Shown: piece by piece, positions 1-7,255 of the stretch
How the letters are laid out: every line of letters begins with the position of its first letter
Position numbering within the stretch: the first letter of the stretch is position 1
Source: a virus
Direction: 5' to 3' (one strand)
DNA length: 24,666 nucleotides
IMG/VR virus record: IMGVR_UViG_3300034072_000754
Coordinates: 1-24,666 of that record
Notes under the pieces: model-generated
Databases searched by the model: none
The model's input: only the letters and a program-made list of their open reading frames with translations
What the model was told of the DNA's origin: nothing
Program-made: the position numbers and the translations under genes

Positions 1-2
1 CC

Positions 3-188
3 CTGTCCAGGCCACAGAAAAACTCTCTCGCGATCCCACTCCGGGCGCGCCTCGGACGTGACAGCTGGCAAATGTTGGGGGATCGGATCGCGGCGATCGC
101 ACGACGCGAATTGGTAGGCCGGCTGGGCCTGTTCGAAGTCAATTATCTCAATGCCTTACGCTGTCAAACCCCAAAGATGAGCGCTTAG
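3..188 (+). CDS. possible C-terminal fragment of an unrecognised protein
   Basis: A frame open from the left edge of the window ends with TAG at 186-188 and would encode about 61 residues ending in NALRCQTPKMSA. It reads like a plausible protein tail with mixed charged and hydrophobic residues (for example SWQMLGDRIAAIARRELVGR) and a fair share of G/C-ending codons. The start lies outside the window. I do not recognise a family. It lies upstream of the methylase on the same strand, separated by about 60 bases and a palindromic repeat unit. It could equally be chance, because long open frames are common at this GC content. Confidence 0.3.
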   Translation: MSRPQKNSLAIPLRARLGRDSWQMLGDRIAAIARRELVGRLGLFEVNYLNALRCQTPKMSA

Positions 189-248
189 GGAATTCAACGA
201 CTTAAGCGGCGAGTGTCAAACCTGAGAAGCCGTGGTTAGACCTGGTGC

Positions 249-325
249 CATAGTCACCGCCGTCTAGACTGCAGAACGCATGGCCTTCCCCTTCTGGGTC
301 GACACCATAGACGAACGCGACTATG
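249..325. repeat. palindromic repeat cluster 0 (two 20-bp units)
   Basis: Two units of the window-wide 20-bp palindrome family are visible. Unit 249-268 is CATAGTCACCGCCGTCTAGA and is directly followed by CTGCAG (269-274). Unit 306-325 is CATAGACGAACGCGACTATG. The CTGCAG hexamer abuts the outer unit of the two complete elements at 16611-16731 and 23855-23975 in the same way, so this is a fragment of the same element. It covers the first possible ATG (280) of the methylase frame, which argues that the real methylase start is further downstream. Confidence 0.7.
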
Positions 326-354
326 AAGGATCTCGCCAGCGAGGGCGCGAGATC

Positions 355-1071
355 ATGACCGGCTATATGGGGAACAAGGGCGTTTCTGGCGCCTATCAGG
401 CGATCATTTCGCAAATGCCGCCCCATGACACCTATATCGAGACCCACCTTGGAAGCGGCGTGATCATGCGCCGCAAGCCGCCGGCCGCGCGCTCGATCGG
501 CCTGGAGATCGACCCGGCGACGATCGAGCGCTTCGGCCCGATCGACGGCGCGGAGATCGTTAACGCCGACTGTGTCGCCTTCCTTCAGGCCTTCGACTGG
601 ACCGCCGCCGGCCGCGTCGTGGTCTATGCGGACCCGCCCTATGTCCTGGCCACGCGGACGTCTTCGAAGCGCTACCGCCACGACTACACCGACGCCGACC
701 ACGTCCGCCTTCTGGCGACGCTGAAGGCCCTCCCCGCGAATGTGTCGGTGATCGTCTCCGGCTATCCTTCGGAGCTGTACGCGGCCGAGCTGGCGGGATG
801 GCGCACGATCGAGTTTCAGGCGAGCACGCGCGGCGGCCCGCGAACTGAGAAGCTTTGGATGAACTTCGAGGCCGGCGCGGTCCAGTCCGCCAAGTTCGCC
901 GGGGTCGATTTCATTGACCGGCAAAGGATCAAGCGGAAGGCGGCGAATTGGGCGAAGGCCTTCGCGGCCATGCCGCACGGCGAACGGCTGGCGGTTCTCG
1001 CGGCGGTTCTCGAAGCCGGGGAACGCACCGAGGCCCCACCGCCCAGGCGCAAGGCGTCCGGAGCGCGGTGA
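355..1071 (+). CDS. D12-class N6-adenine DNA methyltransferase
   Basis: Transfers a methyl group from S-adenosylmethionine to adenine in DNA. Over 238 residues it shows the D12/Dam-type order: MGNKG near the N-terminus (5-9), HLGSG (31-35) as the SAM-binding loop, GLEIDP (49-54), NADC (70-73), and catalytic DPPY at 93-96. The frame is open from ATG 280, but 249-325 is repeat sequence. ATG 355 puts the conserved MGNK segment where the family has it, so I chose 355. No restriction partner is visible, so it is an orphan enzyme. In a prophage such enzymes usually protect against host restriction or mimic host methylation. It sits alone between two repeat clusters like an inserted cassette. The target sequence cannot be read from this window. 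Confidence 0.85.
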   Translation: MTGYMGNKGVSGAYQAIISQMPPHDTYIETHLGSGVIMRRKPPAARSIGLEIDPATIERFGPIDGAEIVNADCVAFLQAFDWTAAGRVVVYADPPYVLATRTSSKRYRHDYTDADHVRLLATLKALPANVSVIVSGYPSELYAAELAGWRTIEFQASTRGGPRTEKLWMNFEAGAVQSAKFAGVDFIDRQRIKRKAANWAKAFAAMPHGERLAVLAAVLEAGERTEAPPPRRKASGAR

Positions 1072-1092
1072 AGAGCACCTTTGTCGATCGAC

Positions 1093-1184
1093 TACAGACG
1101 CCGGCATCTATGCCGGAATCGCCCATAGACGCGCGCGACTGTGTCGGCCGCCCGTAGCTGCTCCCACAGTCGGCGGCATCTATG
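1093..1184. repeat. palindromic repeat cluster A (three 20-bp units)
   Basis: Units are at 1093-1112 (TACAGACGCCGGCATCTATG), 1124-1143 (CATAGACGCGCGCGACTGTG) and 1165-1184 (CACAGTCGGCGGCATCTATG). The first spacer is 11 bases (CCGGAATCGCC), nearly the reverse complement of the 11-base spacer of cluster B. The second is 21 bases and begins with TCGGCCGC, the exact reverse complement of cluster B's 8-base spacer. It begins 21 bases after the methylase stop. It looks like a degraded copy of the 115-bp element; each unit could fold as a hairpin in RNA. Confidence 0.75.
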
Positions 1185-1290
1185 ATCGATCGAGCGCCAA
1201 CCTTCAGAAGCGATGTGACCGCCGAATTGATGAAAATGGCCGCCCCTCGTGGCAGGGGGAAGGCTAGAATTCGTGGGTATCTCGGAAAAG

Positions 1291-1567
1291 GGTAACAAAG
1301 GTAACAGGCTCACCGAAAACGGCAATTCTGCAAACCAAATCAGACGCTTACGACAATCTCTAAAAGGTAACATTTAGGGTAACATCAAGGTCACACTGTT
1401 ACCGTGACAGAAGGTGATTTCGACATAATTTTTTCGCCAGCAAATTCAGACACTTGGCGGAATGTTACCTTTGACGTTACCTCGTGTTACCTCCCAAAGG
1501 TAACATCATTTCCTGTTATAATTCCGCGACTTAGAGCCTGTTTTCACCCGCTGTTACCTTTGTTACC
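1291..1567. repeat. symmetrical GGTAACA heptamer array, candidate origin or operator
   Basis: GGTAACA occurs at 1291, 1300, 1366, 1378 and 1499. Its complement TGTTACC occurs at 1397, 1463, 1485, 1552 and 1561, with CGTTACC at 1475 (start positions). The layout is nearly mirror-symmetric. Outer pairs are 9 bases apart (1291/1300 and 1552/1561), inner pairs 12 apart (1366/1378 and 1463/1475), all pointing inward. The centre at about 1415-1455 is AT-rich (CATAATTTTTTCG). The block is clearly less GC-rich than its surroundings and has no convincing gene. Such iterons around an AT-rich core suit a replication origin; P4 origins use a similar GGTGAACAG iteron. A multi-site operator or a terminase-binding region are alternatives. 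Confidence 0.7.
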
Positions 1568-1879
1568 TCGTCCCGAGATCGAAACCGGAAAAGGCCGCCG
1601 CACCGCACCCCGAATTTTCGGCCCGTGGAGCCTCCGAAGTCGCGTCACCTTGCGTCGCCATAGCCCCCAAGCTTTTCGGCCGCCCAGGCCCGCCGCATAA
1701 GGCTTCCCGAGGGTTCCAAAGCTTCGACGTTTCCGCCCTTTTTGGCCGGCAGGTGCGGCGGGGGGAAAACTGCGCGCGCCGGGGGCGGCGCTGAGAGGTC
1801 GGGCTTCGAGCCGCCCAGGCCACGATCTGGAAACCGTTCGTGATTTGTTCTCGACGTTGCCGCGCGCTACAGGCGCGGC
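1568..1879. other. GC-rich stretch without a convincing gene
   Basis: No frame here reads like a real protein; the open frames are Arg/Pro-rich shadows. The only motif I can point to is the cos-like segment at 1752-1770, listed separately. In P2 the cos site lies just beyond the 3' end of the portal gene, which is the side of the portal gene this stretch occupies. Confidence 0.5.
1752..1770. other. candidate cos core resembling P2
   Basis: GGTGCGGCGGGGGGAAAAC resembles the P2 cohesive-end sequence as I recall it (GGCGAGGCGGGGAAAGCAC), with matches in 10 of the first 12 positions and then a two-base insertion before the A-run. It lies about 480 bases beyond the 3' end of the portal gene, where P2 carries cos. 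G-rich sequence is common here, so the resemblance may be chance. Confidence 0.35.
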
Positions 1880-2272
1880 ATGGGTGGGATCAATCCAGAC
1901 CGGGCGGTGAGCCCGCCGTCGCCCTTGGCGGCGATGACGCTAGAGGAAGTCGCGGCGGCTGGCTGGACGGTGCGCCAGCGTTGCCGGCGGTGCGGCGTGG
2001 TCTTGCGGGTCTCGTTGCCCGTGGTGATCGCCGCGCTTGGCCCCAAAGCGATCCCTTGGGGGCGCTCGCCGCCCTGCCCCGTGGTGGCGGACAACCGTTT
2101 CCCGTGCGAAGGGCGTATGCACTATTTCGCGCGGGCGACGCGGCATGGCCGGTGGGTCTCTATGGCCGCGCCTCCGACCCAGACAGAGCTTGACCTATGG
2201 CGAGCGCGGGCGTCGGGAAGGCCCGTTGACGCCGTTCGGACGGCTGGTCAGGCCGTCCGCCCGCCGCCGTAG
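1880..2272 (+). CDS. small Cys-rich protein, probably zinc-binding
   Basis: A 130-residue protein with four cysteines spaced C-X2-C (QRCRRCG) then, after about 27 residues, C-X9-C (PPCPVVADNRFPC), which could hold one zinc ion. The N-terminal MTLEEVAAAGWTVRQRC reads like a real start, so an internal ATG at 1934 is an alternative to 1880; neither has a clear Shine-Dalgarno. The 3' end overlaps the convergent portal gene by 25 bases. I do not recognise a named family. P2-type phages encode a small zinc-finger late activator (Ogr/Delta, C-X2-C-X22-C-X4-C). The spacing differs here, but it is the only zinc-finger-like candidate in the window for a late regulator. That role is speculation. Confidence 0.55.
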   Translation: MGGINPDRAVSPPSPLAAMTLEEVAAAGWTVRQRCRRCGVVLRVSLPVVIAALGPKAIPWGRSPPCPVVADNRFPCEGRMHYFARATRHGRWVSMAAPPTQTELDLWRARASGRPVDAVRTAGQAVRPPP

Positions 2273-3258
2273 GGCATGAACGCCACGGCCTCGAAGCCCA
2301 GGGCCTCGTTGAGCCCTTCGAAGTGGCGTTGCAGCGGGACAATCTCGCTTTCGAAGAACACGCCGTGCGCCTTCTCGACGTCGCCGAACCCGCCCGCGTT
2401 GGACGGGATGACGCCGATGAGCTGGGGCGGCACGCGGTGCGCGGCGAGGATATCGTCACGCGTCACGTTCTTGATGTTCATGAAGTCGTCTTTGACCGCC
2501 GCCTCACTGACCGGGATGATCTGAACCCCGTCCTTCTTGCCGTTTGGCGCATATAGGAACAGGTTGCGGAAATTGCCCGGCCCCTTGGCGTTCTTGAACG
2601 CCTCTTCTAACTCATCAATCTGTTTCTCATCGGCCGCCGCGTCGGTCATGTAGAAGATGAACCCGGCGTGATGGCCGTTCAGATAGTAGCGGCGGCGGAA
2701 GAGCGTGGCGTTCTCGTTGAGGAACGTGGCCTGGAGCGCGGCCATGTAGTCGGGAATTCCATAAACCTCCTGGTCAAGGTCGGGCTCCATAAGGTGCGCC
2801 ACCGTCCCCGGCTCGTATTGCCTCTCAAGACCGTAGGCAGGGACATACCAGAAGGCCCCGGCCTTGCCGCGCCGCATGTACTTCGACGGCAGCGCCTCGC
2901 ACGCCATCGGCGCGCCCAACACGTTCCGCACCTTCTGAACGAAGCAATCGCCGATAACGAGGTGATTGTGGACGATCGCCTTGAAGGTCTGGCGGCTCAT
3001 GTACCGCGACGGCCGGAAGCTGGACGTCAGAAGGTTGCGCTTGACGATCAGCGCCGACGAGTGATGCGGCGAGGCGTGGAACGCCGCCGTGAGGCCCGCG
3101 CGCGACACCGGCGGCTCATACCACCGGCCGTTCCAAGGGCTCTCCAGACACTCGAAAATCTGGCGCTGGTTTAGAACCGGCTCTGGGTCCCCGAAGCTGA
3201 AGGCGCGGACCTTGTCGGCGGCCCCGTTCGTGGTGGCGGTGACGGTTTGGGCGGTCAT
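2248..3258 (-). CDS. Q: phage portal protein, PBSX/P2 gpQ family
   Basis: Forms the dodecameric ring at the capsid vertex through which DNA is packaged and to which the tail connects. Its 336 residues are close to P2 gpQ in length. Typical family segments are visible: the N-terminal FSFGDPEPVL and ESPWNGRWYEPPVS, PSKYMRRGKAGAFWYVPAYG, PDLDQEVYGIPDYMAALQ, and near the C-terminus AAHRVPPQLIGVIPSNAGGFGDVEKA. I chose ATG at 3258 because GGAG sits seven bases upstream in GGAGCTGACCCG and the P2 protein begins similarly; the longer frame to 3390 is terminase sequence read in another frame. It follows the terminase gene with a 4-base gap, so the two are co-transcribed leftward as in P2. Confidence 0.95.
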   Translation of the reverse strand: MTAQTVTATTNGAADKVRAFSFGDPEPVLNQRQIFECLESPWNGRWYEPPVSRAGLTAAFHASPHHSSALIVKRNLLTSSFRPSRYMSRQTFKAIVHNHLVIGDCFVQKVRNVLGAPMACEALPSKYMRRGKAGAFWYVPAYGLERQYEPGTVAHLMEPDLDQEVYGIPDYMAALQATFLNENATLFRRRYYLNGHHAGFIFYMTDAAADEKQIDELEEAFKNAKGPGNFRNLFLYAPNGKKDGVQIIPVSEAAVKDDFMNIKNVTRDDILAAHRVPPQLIGVIPSNAGGFGDVEKAHGVFFESEIVPLQRHFEGLNEALGFEAVAFMPYGGGRTA

Positions 3259-3262
3259 CGGG

Positions 3263-5032
3263 TCAGCTCCAAGACAAGCGGGAAGAACGCGGCTGGCCAG
3301 ACGCCGCCGTGAGAGGTTCGTGGTCGAAGGCGTGCATGGCCGCCCAGGCAAGGTCCGCATGGCCGGTCTCTTCGGTGCGGCCGGCCTCATAGGTCACCGC
3401 GCGGCCCGAGCTGGTCACGCTCTTGCGGATGGCCATGAAGCTCTGAGCGACGTCGATCGCGCCCGCGTCCATCTCGAAGCGCCCGCGACTGATCGTGTCG
3501 TGAGCCTTCAAGACCATCCGGGTCTTGACCTCGGGCGAATAGGTGATGGCCCGCGCGCCGGGGTAAAACTGCTGCACGAGCTGGAACACACCCAGGCCCA
3601 TCCCCGTCGCGTCGATCCCGATGTAAGCGACGGCATAGCGGGCGCAAATGTCCTTGATCGCCTTGGCCTGGGTGGCGAAGTCCATCCCCCGCCATTGATG
3701 CTTTTCGAGAAGGCGGAACTTGCCCCCCGGCGCGGCCGGCGGCGCGATCACCACGAGCGCGGCGCGGTCGCCGGTATGCGAGGGATCATAGCCCAGCCAC
3801 ACCGGCCGATCGCCATACGGGCGCCCGCCCTCGATCATGGCGCGCCAGTCGACATCGGCCCACTCTTCGAGGCTGTCGACCATGCACCGCTGAAGCATCT
3901 CCAGCGGGAACACCGACGCGTTGTCGTCGATGAATTCGCACATCAACAGATTGGCGAATTGGTCCGCCGTGTACTCTTCGCGAAGCTCGTCAATGTCGAA
4001 GAGATCGCACCCGCCGCGCTGGGCGTCCTCGATCGTCACGATGTGCCGCCACTTGCGATCCGGCCCGCGAAGGCCGTCGATCAAGGCCCCGTGGCTGACG
4101 TCGATCTCGACCCGATCGCCCTTCGGCCGCTTCTTGTTCCACGCCTCGCCGGTCCAGAACGGATAGGCTTGGTGGCTTACGCTCGAAGGCGTCGAGAAGT
4201 AGGTTTTGCGCCACTTCTTGTGTAGCGCCATGCCGCTCGCGACCTTCTCCAGTTCGGTGAACCGGAAGGTCCAAAAGAACTCATCGAAATAGAAATTGCC
4301 GTGGTAGCCCTGGGCGGTGCGGGCGTTGGTCCCGAGGAAGTAGAGGATCGCCCCGTTCGCCAGAACGATCGGGTCGCCGGTCAACTCGACTTCGACCTCT
4401 TTGGCGAAGGCGACGATGTATTGGCGGAAAACGTGCGCCTGGGCTTTGCTGGCGCTGAGGAAAATCTGGTTTCGGCCGGTCTTCAGGGCATCAACAAGCG
4501 CCTCGCGGGCGAAGTAGTACGTGGCCCCGATCTGGCGCGACTTCAGGATGACGCGCGAGCGCTCCATGCCCGCCGCCGCCCAGAACTTCTGATAGTCGAA
4601 TAAACCGCCTTCGAAGAGGGCGATCAGCTTGGCCGCTTGCTCGTCTGTGAAGTGGTTCTTGGTCGGGCGGTTCCTGCTGTTCTTGCGGTTCCGCTCGCCG
4701 ATCGCCGGGTTTAGGTCGCCTTCGTGTCCGCCCGGCTCGCCATAGCGGCGCACCCGCGCAAGGCGCTCGATCTGGCGCGTCAGAAGGTCAATGTCGCGGA
4801 CGTCCGCGCCGGTCTTGCCGTCCTTCAGGACGAGCGCGATCAGCTTGGCCTCAATGCAGGTTTCGATCCGCGTGATCGCCTGGGCGTCCGCCCAGCCGTC
4901 GCGATCCTTCCAACTGGCCACCGTGGTCCGTGGCACGCCGAAGTGATCGGCGATCTCGCTCACCGGCCAACCCATCCAGAACAGGGCGCGCGCGTTGCGG
5001 CGTATGTCGGGGCTCTTGGGCAACAGGTCCAT
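3263..5032 (-). CDS. P: terminase large (ATPase) subunit, P2 gpP family
   Basis: The DNA-packaging motor: it cuts concatemeric DNA at cos and pumps it through the portal using ATP. Its 589 residues match the P2 gpP size. In order it has an N-terminal helix-turn-helix (about 10-47, GWPVSEIADHFGVPRTTVASW), a Walker A variant KSRQIGAT (164-171), Walker B FYFDE (247-251), then an RNase H-like nuclease with GYDPS (Asp416), GIDATG (Asp474) and HADLAWA (Asp560) as likely metal ligands. It is first in the leftward operon. There is no obvious Shine-Dalgarno before the ATG; 46 bases upstream begins the GTTGT-N14-ACAAC palindrome, which fits a short-leader late promoter shared divergently with gene O. 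Confidence 0.96.
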   Translation of the reverse strand: MDLLPKSPDIRRNARALFWMGWPVSEIADHFGVPRTTVASWKDRDGWADAQAITRIETCIEAKLIALVLKDGKTGADVRDIDLLTRQIERLARVRRYGEPGGHEGDLNPAIGERNRKNSRNRPTKNHFTDEQAAKLIALFEGGLFDYQKFWAAAGMERSRVILKSRQIGATYYFAREALVDALKTGRNQIFLSASKAQAHVFRQYIVAFAKEVEVELTGDPIVLANGAILYFLGTNARTAQGYHGNFYFDEFFWTFRFTELEKVASGMALHKKWRKTYFSTPSSVSHQAYPFWTGEAWNKKRPKGDRVEIDVSHGALIDGLRGPDRKWRHIVTIEDAQRGGCDLFDIDELREEYTADQFANLLMCEFIDDNASVFPLEMLQRCMVDSLEEWADVDWRAMIEGGRPYGDRPVWLGYDPSHTGDRAALVVIAPPAAPGGKFRLLEKHQWRGMDFATQAKAIKDICARYAVAYIGIDATGMGLGVFQLVQQFYPGARAITYSPEVKTRMVLKAHDTISRGRFEMDAGAIDVAQSFMAIRKSVTSSGRAVTYEAGRTEETGHADLAWAAMHAFDHEPLTAASGQPRSSRLSWS

Positions 5033-5078
5033 GACGGCGGACCCTAGCGGCGAGGTTTCGCGCGGGCGGCGCGCCCGC

Positions 5079-5102
5079 GTTGTCGGCGTCTCGGCTCACA
5101 AC
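5079..5102. promoter_or_regulatory. late-operon activator palindrome, copy 1 (P/O divergent)
   Basis: Inverted repeat GTTGT (5079-5083), 14 bases, ACAAC (5098-5102). The inner 14 bases differ from copy 2 at two positions only. It lies between the divergent terminase and scaffold genes, 46 bases from the terminase ATG and 91 from the preferred O start (49 from an upstream ATG at 5152). P2 Ogr binds TGT-N12-ACA centred near -55 at late promoters. Here the spacing is N14, so this is a related but not identical arrangement. Confidence 0.7.
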
Positions 5103-5193
5103 ATCACAAGGTTGAGCCGCGCGAGCGGTCTGGACCGAATGGCGGCCGATCATGGCGCTCGATCCCGCGCCAGCTTTTAGCCGCGAGAGACAC

Positions 5194-6072
5194 ATGGCCA
5201 AGACCCGCTTTTTCCGCGTCGCCGTCGAGGGCGCGACCACCGATGGCCGCCACATTGAGCGCGCCTGGATCGAGCAAGCCGCCCGCAACTATTCGACCGG
5301 AAAATACACCGCCACGGTCAATCTGGAGCACATCAAGGGCGTCCTCCCCGGCGGCTCCGCTGGTAGCCCGTTCGGCGCTTACGGGACCGTCACGGCCCTG
5401 AAGGCCGAAGAGATCAGCGACGGACCGCTCAAGGGCAAGCTGGCGCTGTACGCCCAGGTCGAGGCCACCGACGATCTGGTCAAGCTCAACAAGGAAGGCC
5501 AGAAGATTTTCCCCTCGTGCGAGATCAACCCGGCCTTCGCCGGCTCCAACGAGGCCTATCTGGTCGGGCTGGCGATCACTGACGATCCGGCGAGCCTGGG
5601 GACCGAACGGTTCCAATTCTCCGCCAAGTCTTCGGCCAACACCTTCGCCAAGCGGAAGCAAGACGCCGGCAACGTCCTGACGGCGACCACCGATGATCTG
5701 GGCTTGACCCTGGAGCTGGAGCCGGAGGCTCCGGCAACCGAGAGCTTCGCCGCGCAAATCACCGCCGGCATCAAGGAAGCCTTCGCCTCGATCCTGAAGC
5801 CGGCCGTCCCGGCGACGCCGCCGGCTCCGGCCGCTCCGGCCGCTCCGGCCGCTCCGGCGGACCAGAACGCGGCCCTCTATGCCGCGATCGAAGGCGGCTT
5901 CGAGAAGATGGCCGGCGGCTTCGAAAAGGTCTTCTCCGCCCAGGCGGCGGAGGTCTCGGGCCTCAAGTCGCAAATCCAAGACCTCACGGCGAAGTTCGCC
6001 GCCACCGCCGCGCCGGGCCAAGGCCGCGAACCGGCCACCGGCGGCACGGGCGCGGTCACCACCGACTGCTAA
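5194..6072 (+). CDS. O: capsid scaffolding/maturation protease, P2 gpO family
   Basis: Acts as internal scaffold and as a serine protease that trims capsid, scaffold and portal during head assembly. It has 292 residues. The N-terminal protease domain carries the family triad: Asp17 in EGATTDGR, His46 in NLEHIKG and Ser108 in FPSCEINP, followed by YLVGLAITDDPASLGTERFQF. An Ala-Pro linker (about 205-222) is encoded by a 9-bp tandem repeat, and the C-terminal part with QAAEVSGLKSQIQDLTAKF is a probable coiled coil serving as scaffold. I chose ATG 5194 because MAKTRFFRVAVEG aligns with the start of P2 gpO and GAGAGA precedes it; ATG 5152 would add 14 residues and sit closer to the late palindrome. 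Confidence 0.94.
   Translation: MAKTRFFRVAVEGATTDGRHIERAWIEQAARNYSTGKYTATVNLEHIKGVLPGGSAGSPFGAYGTVTALKAEEISDGPLKGKLALYAQVEATDDLVKLNKEGQKIFPSCEINPAFAGSNEAYLVGLAITDDPASLGTERFQFSAKSSANTFAKRKQDAGNVLTATTDDLGLTLELEPEAPATESFAAQITAGIKEAFASILKPAVPATPPAPAAPAAPAAPADQNAALYAAIEGGFEKMAGGFEKVFSAQAAEVSGLKSQIQDLTAKFAATAAPGQGREPATGGTGAVTTDC
5824..5859 (+). repeat. 9-bp tandem repeat inside gene O
   Basis: Four consecutive copies of GCTCCGGCC (last copy GCTCCGGCG) encode the Ala-Pro-Ala linker between the protease and scaffold parts of gpO. The copy number is likely to vary between relatives by slippage, without breaking the frame. Confidence 0.85.
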
Positions 6073-6127
6073 CCGCGCCGCCGTCTAGACGCCCCTCCCC
6101 GCCGCCACATCGGAACCGTAAGACACC

Positions 6128-7171
6128 ATGCACAACGACACCCGCCGCGCCCTTCTGGCGTACACCTCGCAAGTCGCCATCCTGAACGGCGTCGCTTCGG
6201 CGACTGAGAAGTTCACGGTCGCGCCGTCCGTCCAACAGACCCTGGAGAAGCGCCAGACCGAAAGCAGCGCCTTCCTTCAGGCGATCAACATGATCGGCGT
6301 CCGCAATCAGGAAGGCGAAAAGCTGGGCCTGGGCGCGGCCGGCACGATCGCGCGCCGTACCAACACCAAGGTCAAGGAGCGCAAGGCCCGCGTCGCTCAC
6401 TCGCTGGGTTCGAACCGCTACCGCTGTGAAAAGACCGACTTCGACACCGCCCTTCCCTACGAACAACTCGACGCTTGGTCGCAGTTCCCTGAGTTCCAGA
6501 CGCTGATCCGCGACGCCGTTCTTCAGCAACAGGCGCTGGACCGCATCATGATCGGCTTTAACGGGACGCACGCCGCGATCGAGACCGATCCCGAAGAGTT
6601 CCCGCTTCTGCAGGACGTCAACAAGGGCTGGCTCCAGCACATCCGCGAGCAAGTCCCCGCCCAGGTCATCGCCGAAGGCGAGAAGGTTGCGGACAAGGTC
6701 ATTATCGACCCGCGCCCCGACCCCGCTCACGAGGGCGAAATCCTGGGCGACTACGCCACGCTCGACGCGGCGGTGTTCGACGCCAAGAAGAACCTCGCGC
6801 CCTGGGCGCAAGAGCGCGCCGACCTCGTCGTCATCGTCGGCCGCAACCTGATCAACGAGAAGATATTCCCGATGATCAACAAGGCGATCGACCCGACCGA
6901 ACAGGTCGCGCTCAACATCATCATGGGCGCCAAGCAAATCGGCGGCCTCCCCGCCGCCGTGGTCCCGTTCTTCCCGGCCGATGCGTTCCTGATCACCACG
7001 CTCAAGAACCTGTCGATCTATTGGCAAATCGGCGCTCGCCGCCGCGCCATCATCGACAATCCGAAGGCCGATCAGGTCGAGAACTTCGAAAGCTCGAATG
7101 ACGCCTACGTGGTCGAAGATTTCGGCCTGGTCTCGCTGGTCGAGAACATCGAAGTCCGCCCCGCCCACTAG
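6128..7171 (+). CDS. N: major capsid protein, P2 gpN family
   Basis: Builds the icosahedral shell. Its 347 residues are close to P2 gpN (357). Family landmarks are visible throughout: an N-terminal FTVAPSVQQTLEKRQTESSAFLQAINMI, then GVRNQEGEKLGLG, IARRTNTKVKERKAR, YRCEKTDFDTALPYEQLDAWSQFPEF, MIGFNGTHAA, the LQDVNKGWLQHIRE segment, and near the end YWQIGARRRAIIDNPKADQVENFESSNDAYVVEDFG. In P2 the N-terminal ~31 residues are removed by gpO; the equivalent region here precedes VQQTLEKRQTES. It lies 55 bases after O in the same operon and is followed by a GC-rich hairpin. The protein is notably free of the Ala-Pro stretches seen in its neighbours. Confidence 0.97.
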   Translation: MHNDTRRALLAYTSQVAILNGVASATEKFTVAPSVQQTLEKRQTESSAFLQAINMIGVRNQEGEKLGLGAAGTIARRTNTKVKERKARVAHSLGSNRYRCEKTDFDTALPYEQLDAWSQFPEFQTLIRDAVLQQQALDRIMIGFNGTHAAIETDPEEFPLLQDVNKGWLQHIREQVPAQVIAEGEKVADKVIIDPRPDPAHEGEILGDYATLDAAVFDAKKNLAPWAQERADLVVIVGRNLINEKIFPMINKAIDPTEQVALNIIMGAKQIGGLPAAVVPFFPADAFLITTLKNLSIYWQIGARRRAIIDNPKADQVENFESSNDAYVVEDFGLVSLVENIEVRPAH

Positions 7172-7193
7172 GCGCGGCCCTCTAGGCGAACCC

Positions 7194-7217
7194 GGCCGGC
7201 GGCTCACCTCGCCGGCC
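7194..7217 (+). other. GC hairpin after the capsid gene
   Basis: GGCCGGCG (7194-7201), an 8-base loop, then CGCCGGCC (7210-7217): a perfect 8-bp stem with no T-run after it. It may stabilise or cap the abundant capsid message rather than terminate it; transcription must continue into gene M for packaging. Confidence 0.5.
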
Positions 7218-7255
7218 GATCTCTCCCCCCCAAGACCCGACAAGGACCCGAGCCC

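Noticed and set aside
202-1107. Long minus-strand open frame opposite the methylase (301 codons)
   Set aside because: It is Arg/Gly-rich, has no family features, and lies fully antisense to a clear D12 methylase; long antisense frames are common at this GC content.
1404-1700. 98-codon open frame starting inside the GGTAACA array
   Set aside because: Its first half is made of the repeated heptamers (TFDVTSCYLPKVTS) and its second half is Arg/Pro-rich; it has no Shine-Dalgarno and does not look like a protein.
3259-3390. Upstream extension of the portal gene by 44 residues
   Set aside because: This stretch is the coding end of the terminase in another frame; ATG 3258 has a good GGAG and fits the P2 portal start.
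3089-4225. Plus-strand open frame opposite the terminase
   Set aside because: Antisense to strongly conserved terminase and portal sequence; no recognisable protein features.
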